Origin: Actinoplanes sp. L3-i22
Lineage (GTDB): Bacteria > Actinomycetota > Actinomycetes > Mycobacteriales > Micromonosporaceae
Assembly: GCF_019704555.1 (NCBI RefSeq)
Contig: NZ_AP024745.1
Span: forward strand, 7,448,501 to 7,512,500
Direction of reading: 5' to 3'
Length of the DNA stretch: 64,000 nucleotides
A model generated the notes under the pieces. That model was not told the DNA's origin, did no database searches, and worked only from the letters and a program-made list of their open reading frames with translations. The position numbers were made by a program, and so were the translations under genes. Positions 37,251-45,883 of the stretch are shown one piece after another. The first letter of the stretch is position 1, and each line of letters starts with the position of its first letter.

Positions 37251-39293
37251 TCAGGGATTGTCGATCCCGGTCAGCGTGGTGACCTCACCGTTGGTGGTGG
37301 TCACCGCGACCAGGCCACCCTCCTTCCCGGCCAGCCACTTGGTGAACGTGGCCGCGGAGACGGCGTGGCCGGCGCCGGCGCGCACCGAGACGATGCCGTC
37401 GCCGCCGCCGACGTTCTCCCACGACGTCAGCTTCGGCGCGGCGCGGACCGGGATCGTCATCTTGGTGTGGCTCTCGACGATCTGAAACGGGTCGCTGCAT
37501 TTGATGTCGCTCGGATCGATCTTGAACTGCTCGCAGTAGTCCGCACTGGCCATCACCAGCACCGGCTGGGCCACCGCGGAGTGCGCGACCGGGTCGTACG
37601 AGTAGAGCTCCACCATCGACCGGCTCGATCCGGTCGCCGGATCGGTGAAGTGCGCCGCCTGACCCACCACCGGCGACCGGAGCTCGGCGTTCGCGAAGGC
37701 CACCGTGGCGTCCCCGTCGCTCGCGTCGTTGAGCACCCCGAGCACGACCCGGCCCGCGACCAGCTGCGGGTCGGTGACCGGCAGGCTCAGTGCGGGCGTG
37801 CCGTCGACCGTCACCCGGGCCGTGCCGTCGTGCACGGTGATGCCGGCCCGGTGCGTCTGCCCGGCCCGGAACGCGGTCGAGGCGACCCGCTGCTCCGAGT
37901 TGAACCCGTTCCCCGAGCTCTCGTCGATCCCCAGCCGGATCTCGTGCTCGCAGAACGAGGCCACGTAGCCGCGCTCGTCGACCCATCGGAACCAGATCGC
38001 CGCGCAGGCGCCCTTGGTGACGATGCCGACGTCGACCACGATCGTCTGGTCACCGGCGAACGAATTCGACGGCCCCGTGCACCGGTAGCGGCTGGACGTG
38101 TGGGTGGTCGCCAGCATCCGCTGGTGGAACGTGCACCAGCCGGCGGCGCCGGCGACCGCCCGGTCGGCCTTCCACAGGCCGCGCCGGTCGAGTCGGTCGG
38201 ACACCCCCGGCCCCTCGATCCGGGGCTCGCCCGCGGCGGGCGCCGCCGACGACGCCGACGGTGACGTGCTGGGCCCGAGCGAGGCCAGCGCCTCATCCGG
38301 TTGGTGGCGCGACAACGCGTACCCGATGCCGGCACACAAGACGGTGGCCGCCGCGGCCGCGGCCACCAGGCGGCGCACCCGCCGGCGAACGGGCGCGGCC
38401 GCCCGCACCCGGCCCGTGTGCTGGGCCGCCTCGGCCGCCCTGAGCAGCTCCGGCCGCTGGGCGAGCGCGCCCCCGGTCTCCGCCTCCAGCAGCAGGTCGA
38501 GCAGCTGATGGGCGGTCGGCCGGTCGGCCGGGTCCTTGGCCAGCGTGCGCCCCACCAGGTCACGCAACGAGCCGTCGAGCCCGGTCAGGTCGGGCGGCTG
38601 GGTCAGGATGCGAGCCGCCGTGGCCGCCGGGGAGTCCCCCCGGAACGGGGTACGCCCGGTCGCCGCGTAGGCCACCACCACACCCCACGCGAACACGTCC
38701 GCCGCCGGCCCCACCGTGGAATCCGGGTCGTCGCCGAACCGCTCCGGCGCCATGTACGCCACCGTGCCGACCATCTGGTCGGTCCTGGTGTGCCGGCTGG
38801 TCACCTCGAGCGCCCGCGCGATCCCGAAGTCGATCACCTTGGGCGTACCCAGCGAGAACAGCACGTTCTGCGGCTTCAGATCCCGGTGGATGACCCCCAC
38901 GCCGTGGATCGCCGCCAGCGCCGTGGCCACCCCGACCGCCACGCTGTGCAGCGTGCCGCCGTCCAGCGGCCCCCGCTCCCGGATCACCTCGGAGAGGCTC
39001 GGCCCGTCGACGTACTCGACCACCAGATACGGCGTCGCGTGATCCGGGTCGGCGTCGAGCACCGCCGCCGTGCAGAAGCCGGGCACCTCGCGAGCCCGGT
39101 TGACCTCGCTGCGGAAGCGCCCCCGGAACTCGGTGTCCCAGGCGTGCTCGGCCCGCAACATCTTGACCGCCACCAGCCGTTCATCCGGTGAGCGTCCAAG
39201 GAAGACGGTGCCCATCCCACCCTCGCCGAGGCGGCCGAGCAGCTCATACTTACCAAGCCACCGTGGATCGTTCGGCATCAGCGGGTGGGTCAC
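37251..39293 (-). CDS. Ser/Thr protein kinase with extracellular sensor-like domain
   Basis: 680 residues. The kinase domain is complete: glycine loop LGEGGMGTVF, Lys44 in VAVKML, catalytic loop IHRDLKPQN, DFGIA, and APE as APERF. A juxtamembrane basic stretch leads to one membrane helix (LVAAAAAATVLCAGIGYAL) near residue 315. The outer 350 residues form a beta-rich region with several Cys, resembling a laminin/concanavalin-like lectin sandwich (VTVDGTPALSLPVTDP). It probably senses an envelope or carbohydrate signal. The first codon at 39293 is followed by a possible ATG at residue 6. It converges on the cellulase gene across 11 bases. Confidence 0.88.
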   Translation of the reverse strand: MTHPLMPNDPRWLGKYELLGRLGEGGMGTVFLGRSPDERLVAVKMLRAEHAWDTEFRGRFRSEVNRAREVPGFCTAAVLDADPDHATPYLVVEYVDGPSLSEVIRERGPLDGGTLHSVAVGVATALAAIHGVGVIHRDLKPQNVLFSLGTPKVIDFGIARALEVTSRHTRTDQMVGTVAYMAPERFGDDPDSTVGPAADVFAWGVVVAYAATGRTPFRGDSPAATAARILTQPPDLTGLDGSLRDLVGRTLAKDPADRPTAHQLLDLLLEAETGGALAQRPELLRAAEAAQHTGRVRAAAPVRRRVRRLVAAAAAATVLCAGIGYALSRHQPDEALASLGPSTSPSASSAAPAAGEPRIEGPGVSDRLDRRGLWKADRAVAGAAGWCTFHQRMLATTHTSSRYRCTGPSNSFAGDQTIVVDVGIVTKGACAAIWFRWVDERGYVASFCEHEIRLGIDESSGNGFNSEQRVASTAFRAGQTHRAGITVHDGTARVTVDGTPALSLPVTDPQLVAGRVVLGVLNDASDGDATVAFANAELRSPVVGQAAHFTDPATGSSRSMVELYSYDPVAHSAVAQPVLVMASADYCEQFKIDPSDIKCSDPFQIVESHTKMTIPVRAAPKLTSWENVGGGDGIVSVRAGAGHAVSAATFTKWLAGKEGGLVAVTTTNGEVTTLTGIDNP

Positions 39294-39360
39294 ACCGGGC
39301 AGGATAGCGGCTTCCGCTCGGCGCGCGACGGGGGTTGTTCAGGTAGATCATGATGGATGG

Positions 39361-40758
39361 GTGAATCTACGCCGTCCGCTCAGCTCACGGGTGATCTCGA
39401 TGGTCGTCGGGGTATCGATGGCGGGATTCGCCGGTTATCTGGTGAAGCCGCAGCTCACCCCCGGCGGCTCGGTCTCCGGACGGATCTCCCTCGGGGTGAT
39501 GTCCCTGGTCGCCCTGTTCACGGCGGCCGTCTCGCTCTGGTTCTCGGTCCAGCGGTTTCAGGTCGGCGTCGACGGGGACGGCTGGACGGTGCGGATCGGC
39601 CGGTACCGGCGGGACGTGCCCTGGACCGAGATCTCGGCGGTGGTGATCGAGAACCAGGTGCGGGAGGAGCGGCGGGGCCGCCCGCTCGTTGCCGCGCTCT
39701 ACCTGGTGCCGGAACCGGGCGTCAGCCTGGACGCCCCGAGTGACATGGACGCCACCGTGGACGGCCGGCCGGCGGTGCGGCTGTTCGACCTGGACGAGGT
39801 GAAGAACGAGAAGAAGCAGCTCGTCCGCGAGCTCGCGGGTCTGGCCGGGGACCGCCTGGCGGTCCGGGTCTTCCCCCTCGGGCTGGCGGCGCAGGGCGCG
39901 GAGTTCCAGGAGCGGGTGGACCGGGATGCCGCGGCCTGGCTGAACGCCGGGCGGTCACTGCCCGCGTTCCCGCCCGGTGTCGAGGGAGTGCGGACGCTGC
40001 GCTGGCTGAACCGGCGGCGCGCCCTGCTGTTCGCCGGCTGGTACCTGTGCGCCGTCGTCCCCGCACTGCTGCTCACCGGCTTCGCGGCCGAAGTGCACGA
40101 GCTGCTCGGCGCCGTGGTCGCGGTACTGGGCCTGATCGCGGTCGTCGCCGCGTACTTCCGTTTCGTCCGGTGGTACGCCGGCGCCACCGACCTCCTCGAC
40201 GACCAGGCGGCGATCTTCGGCACGGAGCTGGTGCTGGGGATCGGCAACCCCAACCGCCGCCACGACATGCACGCCGGTAAAGCCGTCGTGCTGCCGCCGG
40301 GAACGGAACGGGGTTACGGCAAGGCCTGGCTGCTCGGGTTCCCGCGCCCCGTGACACTGCTCGGCGATCCACGGACCGGGCGGCTTCGTGACCACGACCA
40401 CCTGGGCGCGCTGTCGGCGGTGCTGCGCGAGTCACCGCACGAGGCGGACCGGATCGCCGCGCGGGAGATCGACAGCCTGGCCGTGCAGTCCCAGCTCGGC
40501 GACCCGCCGGAGGCGGGCGACCCGGCGAACGCTCGCCTGTGGACGGTGGTGACCAGGGCCGGCCGTACCGTGGCCTGGGCTGTGGTCGTGGGCTCGGTCC
40601 TGCTGGCCGGCGACTGGATCTGGCAGAGCCACCCGCACCTGGGCAATCTGGTGATCTTCCTCGGCGTGCTTCTGATCATCGTGTGGGCGCCGTACACCCT
40701 GTATCGGGTATTCACGCTGCTCGGCGCGGTCTGGAAAGCGATGCGGCGGAATCAATAG
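39361..40758 (+). CDS. membrane protein of unknown function with PH-like region
   Basis: 465 residues. Two membrane helices near the N-terminus (VISMVVGVSMAGFAGYL; ISLGVMSLVALFTAAVSLWF) are followed by a soluble segment beginning FQVGVDGDGWTVRIGRYRRDVPWTEISAVVIE, the usual start of a bacterial PH-like domain. A second helix pair (LLFAGWYLCAVVPALLLTG; LGAVVAVLGLIAVVAAYF) and a final pair at the C-terminus follow. No catalytic motif is seen. GTG 39361 is used because the upstream part of the frame overlaps the kinase gene on the other strand. The alpha/beta-hydrolase gene follows after 9 bases. Confidence 0.6.
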   Translation: MNLRRPLSSRVISMVVGVSMAGFAGYLVKPQLTPGGSVSGRISLGVMSLVALFTAAVSLWFSVQRFQVGVDGDGWTVRIGRYRRDVPWTEISAVVIENQVREERRGRPLVAALYLVPEPGVSLDAPSDMDATVDGRPAVRLFDLDEVKNEKKQLVRELAGLAGDRLAVRVFPLGLAAQGAEFQERVDRDAAAWLNAGRSLPAFPPGVEGVRTLRWLNRRRALLFAGWYLCAVVPALLLTGFAAEVHELLGAVVAVLGLIAVVAAYFRFVRWYAGATDLLDDQAAIFGTELVLGIGNPNRRHDMHAGKAVVLPPGTERGYGKAWLLGFPRPVTLLGDPRTGRLRDHDHLGALSAVLRESPHEADRIAAREIDSLAVQSQLGDPPEAGDPANARLWTVVTRAGRTVAWAVVVGSVLLAGDWIWQSHPHLGNLVIFLGVLLIIVWAPYTLYRVFTLLGAVWKAMRRNQ

Positions 40759-40767
40759 GATGCCCGG

Positions 40768-41694
40768 ATGAACGGGGCGGAACTCAAGGACGTCGGCACT
40801 GCCGGCGCGGTCGTCAGACTCAACGGTGTGGATCTGTTCGTGCGACGGCTCGGGGATCCGGTCCGGCCGCCGCTCGTGGTCATTCACGGCGGGCCGACCT
40901 GGGACCACAGCTATCTGGCGCCGGCCGTCGAGCAGCTGACCGACGTCGCCCACGTCGTGCTCTTCGACCTGCCCGGCTGTGGCCGCAGCCACCGCACTCC
41001 CCCGCTGGGCGACCTGCCGGACAGCCAGTTGCAGGCCGACGTGCTGGCCGACGACGTCGCCGCCCTGATCCGCGGGCTGGGCGCGCCCGCCGACGTGCTC
41101 GGCTTCTCCTACGGCGGCCGGATCGCGATGCGCCTGGTGCACCAGCATCCGCGGGTCGTGAACCGGCTGATCCTCGCGTCGACCACGGCGTACACCGACT
41201 ACGACGACGAGCTGCACGCCTCGGCCGACTACCAGGAGCGGCGCGCGGCGAGCGTGGAGGTCGGCTTCGACGACCCGGTCCTGTCCGCGCCGGACGCCCC
41301 GGACGGCGCGTTGAGCCGGGCGATGGCGTTCGGCGAGGCGCCGCTGCAGATCTGGCGGCTGGACCGGCTCGACGCCTGGCACCGTGTCCTCGAGCAGACG
41401 CGCTTCACCAGCGACTACAACCAGCTCTACAACTCCGGTGAGATGCGGTCCGGCGCGCCGGACGACCCGGTCGCGGTGCTGCGCGACTGGGGCCGGCCGG
41501 TGCTGATCGTGCAGGGCGCCCGGGAGATGAGCTTCCCGATCGGTGTCGCCCGGCGCCTGCACGCCGAGTTGCCCGGCAGTGTCCTGGCGGAGATCCCGGA
41601 GGCCGCGCACATGGCCCACTTCGACGATCCGGAGCGCTGGCTGACCGCGATCCGGGAGTTCCTCATCGGCCGGCGACAAGACGACCGACGGTGA
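40768..41694 (+). CDS. alpha/beta-hydrolase (proline-iminopeptidase-like)
   Basis: 308 residues. The HGGPTWDHS motif forms the oxyanion hole as in proline iminopeptidases, LGFSYGGRIAM holds the nucleophile Ser, and IPEAAHMAHFD holds the catalytic His. The expected acid position reads VQGAREMSFP, with Glu rather than Asp. It cleaves an ester, amide or N-terminal Pro bond, and the substrate is unknown. The 3' end overlaps the 3' end of the convergent Lrp-type gene by 32 bases. Confidence 0.8.
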   Translation: MNGAELKDVGTAGAVVRLNGVDLFVRRLGDPVRPPLVVIHGGPTWDHSYLAPAVEQLTDVAHVVLFDLPGCGRSHRTPPLGDLPDSQLQADVLADDVAALIRGLGAPADVLGFSYGGRIAMRLVHQHPRVVNRLILASTTAYTDYDDELHASADYQERRAASVEVGFDDPVLSAPDAPDGALSRAMAFGEAPLQIWRLDRLDAWHRVLEQTRFTSDYNQLYNSGEMRSGAPDDPVAVLRDWGRPVLIVQGAREMSFPIGVARRLHAELPGSVLAEIPEAAHMAHFDDPERWLTAIREFLIGRRQDDRR

Positions 41695-42709
41695 GGCGGC
41701 CGCCGTCGATCCGGGTGCCGACCTGCTTCACCTGGCGGGAGATCGGGCTGACCTCCAGCGCCTCCAGGCCGGGCAGCCCGCCGACCCGCTCGGTGGTGAA
41801 CTCGAACAGGCCGTCCAGGTCGCGGCAGTGCACGACCGCGTGCAGGTTGTGCGACCCGGACACGGCCGCGGCGAACGCCACCTCCGGCATCCCGGCCAGC
41901 GCCCGCCCGGCCGCCTTGAGCCGCGCCGGGTGCACCCGCATCGACAGGTTCGCCCGGGCCAGGTAGCCGAGCGCCGCCGGCGCGATCTCGACGTCGAGGT
42001 AGAGCACCCCACCGGCCAGCAGCGCCTGCATCCGCCGGGACACCCGGCCCGGGGTGAGCCCGGTCGCGCCGGCGAGCTCGACCAGGCTGGCCCGGCCGTC
42101 CACGGCCAGCGCCGCGATCAGCCGGTCGTCCTCGGCACTCGGCGGCGCGACCCGGTCCCGGACGACCGGGCGCTCGACGAACGGACTCTGCCCGGTCGAG
42201 CCCAGCGCCGCCTCCTCCGCCGGGGTCAGCACGCCGGCCAGCGCCGCCCAGTAGTGCCCGCGCCCGGCCACGAACTGACGCAGCTGCACGGCCGTCTGGA
42301 TGTCCAGCACCGCGGCGGCCCGGGGCAGCCGCCGCCCGAGCAGGTCGTCGCGCTGCTCCCGGGTCCGCGACCGGACCGCGCAGAGCACCTCCGACCCGGT
42401 CAGCGCGACCCAGCTGACGTCCTCCCGCAGGGCCAGCGACTCGGCGATCGCGGTGACGCTGCCCGGCCGGCAGCGCAGCCGGACCAGGAACTGGCTCTGC
42501 CCGAGCGCGCCCGGATCGACGACGCCGACCACCCGGATCGCGCCGGCCCGGCACATCCGCCGGTACCGCCGGGCGACGGTCAGCTCGGAGAGCCCCAGCA
42601 CGCTGCCCGCCGACGCGAAGCCGACCCGCGGATCGATCTGCAGGGCCCGCAGGATTCGCACGTCATCGGGCTCCAGCGTGACGGATTCCGCGACTTCGAC
42701 GTCATCCAT
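41663..42709 (-). CDS. double-length Lrp/AsnC-type regulator
   Basis: 348 residues, about twice an ordinary Lrp. Two units follow each other. Unit 1 is an HTH (EPDDVRILRALQIDPRVGF, then LGLSELTVARRYRRM) with a RAM-like domain. Unit 2 is an HTH (EDDRLIAALAVDGRASLVELAGATGLTPGRVSRRM) with a second RAM-like domain (NLSMRVHPARLKAAGRALAG, then SGSHNLHAVVHCRDL). It probably binds an amino acid or related effector. ATG 42709 is chosen because the first HTH starts 12 residues later. The gene is divergent from the amidohydrolase across 57 bases, and is therefore the likely regulator of that gene. Confidence 0.82.
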   Translation of the reverse strand: MDDVEVAESVTLEPDDVRILRALQIDPRVGFASAGSVLGLSELTVARRYRRMCRAGAIRVVGVVDPGALGQSQFLVRLRCRPGSVTAIAESLALREDVSWVALTGSEVLCAVRSRTREQRDDLLGRRLPRAAAVLDIQTAVQLRQFVAGRGHYWAALAGVLTPAEEAALGSTGQSPFVERPVVRDRVAPPSAEDDRLIAALAVDGRASLVELAGATGLTPGRVSRRMQALLAGGVLYLDVEIAPAALGYLARANLSMRVHPARLKAAGRALAGMPEVAFAAAVSGSHNLHAVVHCRDLDGLFEFTTERVGGLPGLEALEVSPISRQVKQVGTRIDGGRLTVGRLVAGR

Positions 42710-42766
42710 GACGGCGATCCTACGTCCGGAGCCACTCCGGCGACGGACCCGTCCAATGCTTGAGTC

Positions 42767-43738
42767 ATGACTCTCATCGCCATCGAAGAGCACTGGATCA
42801 TGCCGGAGCTGACGTCCGCCCTCGAAGCCGGAGCGGACGACGACAGCCTCGCCTTCAACGACCTCGGCGACCACCAGGAGCGGCTGCGGGACCTCGGCGC
42901 CGGCCGGCTCGCGGCGATGGACGCCCAGGGCATCGACCTGTCGGTGCTCGCGCTGACCCCGCCGGGCACCCAGCCGCTCGACCCCGGCCAGGCCGTCCGG
43001 CTCAGTCGCGCCGCCAACGACCTGGCCGCGTCCGCCGTCGCCGCGCACCCGACCCGGTTCCGCGCGTTGTCGACGCTGCCGATGTCCGCGCCCGAGGCGG
43101 TCGCCGCCGAGCTGGAGCGCGCGGCCGGCCTGGGCCACGTCGGCACGATGGTCTACGGCCGCAGCGGCGACCGCTTCCTCGACGATCCGGCCTACGAGGA
43201 CTTCTTCGCCGCCGCGGCCCGGCTCGGGCAACCGGTGTTCCTGCACCCGCAGCTGCCCTCGCCCGCGGTGCGCGACGCGTCCTACCGCGGGTTCGGCCCG
43301 CTGACCGACCTCGCGCTGGCGACGTTCGGCTGGGGCTGGCACCTCGACGCCGCGACGGCCGCCCTGCGCCTGATCCTGCGCGGCACCTTCGACCGGCATC
43401 CGGACCTGCGGGTCGTGCTCGGGCACTGGGGCGAGATGCTGCTGTTCTGGCTCGACCGCGCGGACAGCCTGTCGCGGGTGGCCGGCCTGCCCCGGAAGGT
43501 CTCCGACTACCTGCGCACCAACTTCCACATCACCACGTCCGGCATGCTCAACCCGGCGCTGCTGCGGCACGCGCTCGCGGTGACCACTCCGGACCGGCTG
43601 ATCTTCTCGACCGACTACCCGTTCCAGCACCCCGGCCGCGCCGACATCGCCACGTTCCTCGACCATTTCCCGACCGAAAAACAAAAGGCCGATTTCGCGT
43701 ACGGCAATGCCTGTGCCCTTTTCGGAATCACTCTCTGA
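42767..43738 (+). CDS. amidohydrolase-2 family metal-dependent hydrolase/decarboxylase
   Basis: 323 residues of the ACMSD/gamma-resorcylate-decarboxylase type TIM barrel. N-terminal IAIEEHWIMPE has the metal-binding E-x-H variant, PVFLHPQLPS gives the second-strand His, VLGHWGEML the next His, and IFSTDYPFQH the active-site Asp. Enzymes with this signature decarboxylate or hydrolyse aromatic acids. It is divergent from the double Lrp regulator and is thus an effector-controlled catabolic gene. The exact substrate is unknown. Confidence 0.85.
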   Translation: MTLIAIEEHWIMPELTSALEAGADDDSLAFNDLGDHQERLRDLGAGRLAAMDAQGIDLSVLALTPPGTQPLDPGQAVRLSRAANDLAASAVAAHPTRFRALSTLPMSAPEAVAAELERAAGLGHVGTMVYGRSGDRFLDDPAYEDFFAAAARLGQPVFLHPQLPSPAVRDASYRGFGPLTDLALATFGWGWHLDAATAALRLILRGTFDRHPDLRVVLGHWGEMLLFWLDRADSLSRVAGLPRKVSDYLRTNFHITTSGMLNPALLRHALAVTTPDRLIFSTDYPFQHPGRADIATFLDHFPTEKQKADFAYGNACALFGITL

Positions 43739-43770
43739 CCGTCGCTCGCGGGTGCTGGCGCACCGGGGCG

Positions 43771-44352
43771 ATGATGCAGGGTGTGCAGATCAATCCGGTG
43801 GAGGAGCGCGTCGTCTGGGAGGGCCGGCCGGTGCGCCGCCGGCTGTCCCGGCCGACCGACATCGTGCGCGTCCCGATCGACCTGGCGATGCTGGCTTTCG
43901 CCGGGTTCGGGGGCGTCTACATCGCGGCCCGCGGCTCGTCCGGCGGCATCGTGCTCGGGGTGGCGCTGGTGCTGCTGGGCGTGGGCAACGCCGGCTTCCC
44001 CTTCGTCCAGCGGGCGGTCGCGTTCCGGACCGCCCGCTTCACCGTCACCACGCACCGGCTGATCATCCGCAGTGGCTGGAACGGCAACTGGACGATGGCG
44101 GTCGACCTCAACACGCTGCCGCCGCCGGTGATCGAGGTGGAGCCGGACGGGTCCGGCAGCCTCGCGTTCGGCGCGTTCCCGACCGCCCTGGACGCCTTCT
44201 TCAGCCGCCGCGAGCTGCTCCGGACCCGCCGGATGCCGGGCGAGTGGTCGCTGACCCCGGTCCTGTGGGACATCCCGGACGTCAAGCGGGTCCGCGGCTT
44301 CGTCACCCACGCCCGCAAGCAGCCCGACGGCGTCTACAACGTGGACCAGTAA
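43771..44352 (+). CDS. small membrane protein with bacterial PH-like domain
   Basis: 193 residues. Two adjacent membrane helices (IDLAMLAFAGFGGVYIAA; GIVLGVALVLLGVGNAGFPF) are followed by a beta-rich domain beginning FRTARFTVTTHRLIIRSGW, the pattern of bPH proteins (a strand, TxxRxxxxxG, then a run of beta strands). Function is unknown. ATG 43771 or ATG 43774 can serve as start. It follows the amidohydrolase gene by 32 bases, so co-transcription is possible, and converges on the PLC-like gene across 4 bases. Confidence 0.65.
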   Translation: MMQGVQINPVEERVVWEGRPVRRRLSRPTDIVRVPIDLAMLAFAGFGGVYIAARGSSGGIVLGVALVLLGVGNAGFPFVQRAVAFRTARFTVTTHRLIIRSGWNGNWTMAVDLNTLPPPVIEVEPDGSGSLAFGAFPTALDAFFSRRELLRTRRMPGEWSLTPVLWDIPDVKRVRGFVTHARKQPDGVYNVDQ

Positions 44353-44356
44353 GCGC

Positions 44357-45784
44357 CTACGCCACCGCGTCGGCCGTCAGCGTCCGGTACCAGGCGGCGT
44401 CCGGCGTGTTCGTCGCCGGGAAGTTGGCGAGCGGGACCGTGGCCAGGCCGGCCGAGTCGAAGTCCCAGCCGCGCACGCTCACCCCGGCCGCCCGCCCGGA
44501 GAGCACGAACGACTTGTTCGACGCCGTGGCCGCCCAGAACAGCGACCCCGACTTGAGCGTCGCGCTGTCCCCGGCCTGGTACTCCACGAACGCCAGCTGC
44601 GGCAGCCGGATCGGGGCCGCCGCCACCCGGTCGGTCGCCGCGCTCAGCGTGCCCCCGGTGACCGTTACCGATCGGCCGCCCGACGTCGCCGTGGTGGTCG
44701 GGAATCGAGCGTCGGAGGTCGTCGCGTGCGCGCCCCAGGTGATCGAGGTGGCGCCGGCGGTGCCTTTCCAGTCCCAGTTCTGCGTGCTGCTCTGACTGCG
44801 GTGGATCTCCCGGATCGCGGTGCCGTCCGGATCGGTGAACGCGATGGTCGGCAGCACGCCGGTGTCGTACTTCGCGGACGCCGACCAGGTGATCTCACCG
44901 GCGTCGTCGAGGCGTCCGACGCGCGACCACAACGCGTTCCCGCTGGGCGCCTGGTGCACTTCGACGACCGTGCCGTCGTTGTTGAGCGCCACCGCCGGAG
45001 CCTTTCCGGTGTCGTATCTCCCGTGCCGCCGCCAGGTCAGACTGCCGTCGGACTGATAGACACCGGTCCAGTACCAGAGCACGCCGGAACCGTTGTCGTG
45101 CACCTCGACGACCTGCCCGCGCCCGTTGACCGCCACCGCCGGATTGCTGCCGTTGTCCTGCTTGTAGCCGACCCGGGCCGTCGCGTTCCCGGACAGCACG
45201 GTCAGCACCCGCCCGCGCAGCGCGGCCACCGGCCCGAGCTGGGCGGCGGTGTCCTGGCTGCGCACCAGACGATCGCCGAAAACGTCCCCGAGCTCGGCAT
45301 TCATAGAAACGAAATTCCCGTTCGCGTACGACGTCCGCCCCGTCACGTCGTCCTTCAGGTCGAGCAGCACCGTGATCGGCGCCGCCGCCGGATGCGCCTC
45401 CGACCAGGTGTTCACGGTCGTCAGCCAGGCCCGCAGCTGATCCCCGGCCGGATTCCCGTTCGAATGATCGACCTGATCCCCGGCCTTGGCGTGCCCGATC
45501 CGATAGTCGCCGGCGCTCGCGTAGTCGCCGCTCCACACGTCGAGTTCCAGGAAGCGCACGCCCGCGTCGAGCTGCTGCGTGATCGAGCCGCGCGCCCCGG
45601 CCACGTTGCCCGAATAGGAGTTGTGGGTGGCCCGGAACACCGCCGAGGCGAACGGCAGGTCGTCACCGGAGGCGGCGTGCGCGAGGTGCGGAACGGCGGC
45701 GAGAAGCGTCACGGCGGTCGCCACGGCCACCGTGAGTCGCCCTTTTACCCGGGAGTCGGTCATGGCCGAGACGGTAGAAGCCAT
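44357..45784 (-). CDS. secreted PI-PLC-X-like protein with C-terminal repeats
   Basis: 475 residues. A signal peptide lies in RLTVAVATAVTLLAAVPHLAHA, better placed if ATG 45763 is the start than the upstream ATG 45784. Residues 40-200 resemble a PI-PLC X domain: FRATHNSYSG with the catalytic His, FLELDVWSGD with metal or substrate acids, and ITVLLDLKDDV. The second catalytic His is not obvious. The C-terminal part has three repeats with a (N/T)-x-D-G-T-x-(V/I)-x-E-(V/I)-H core (for example LNNDGTVVEVHQ), as in small beta-propeller or lectin-like domains. It may cleave phosphodiester-linked lipid head groups outside the cell or bind them. Confidence 0.7.
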   Translation of the reverse strand: MASTVSAMTDSRVKGRLTVAVATAVTLLAAVPHLAHAASGDDLPFASAVFRATHNSYSGNVAGARGSITQQLDAGVRFLELDVWSGDYASAGDYRIGHAKAGDQVDHSNGNPAGDQLRAWLTTVNTWSEAHPAAAPITVLLDLKDDVTGRTSYANGNFVSMNAELGDVFGDRLVRSQDTAAQLGPVAALRGRVLTVLSGNATARVGYKQDNGSNPAVAVNGRGQVVEVHDNGSGVLWYWTGVYQSDGSLTWRRHGRYDTGKAPAVALNNDGTVVEVHQAPSGNALWSRVGRLDDAGEITWSASAKYDTGVLPTIAFTDPDGTAIREIHRSQSSTQNWDWKGTAGATSITWGAHATTSDARFPTTTATSGGRSVTVTGGTLSAATDRVAAAPIRLPQLAFVEYQAGDSATLKSGSLFWAATASNKSFVLSGRAAGVSVRGWDFDSAGLATVPLANFPATNTPDAAWYRTLTADAVA

Positions 45785-45883
45785 CGCCGTACGTCGATGA
45801 TCTGATTGTCTAACAGGGAATGAAGAGCATGCGCCCGGGACGTGCGGCGGGGGTCACCGCACGCCCCGGGAGTCCGGTTCGGA

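Noticed and set aside
43771..44352. PH-like membrane protein and DUF4241/DUF1963 proteins as parts of a toxin-immunity array
   Set aside because: They are scattered singly over more than 40 kb without any recognisable toxin gene, so a common system cannot be supported.
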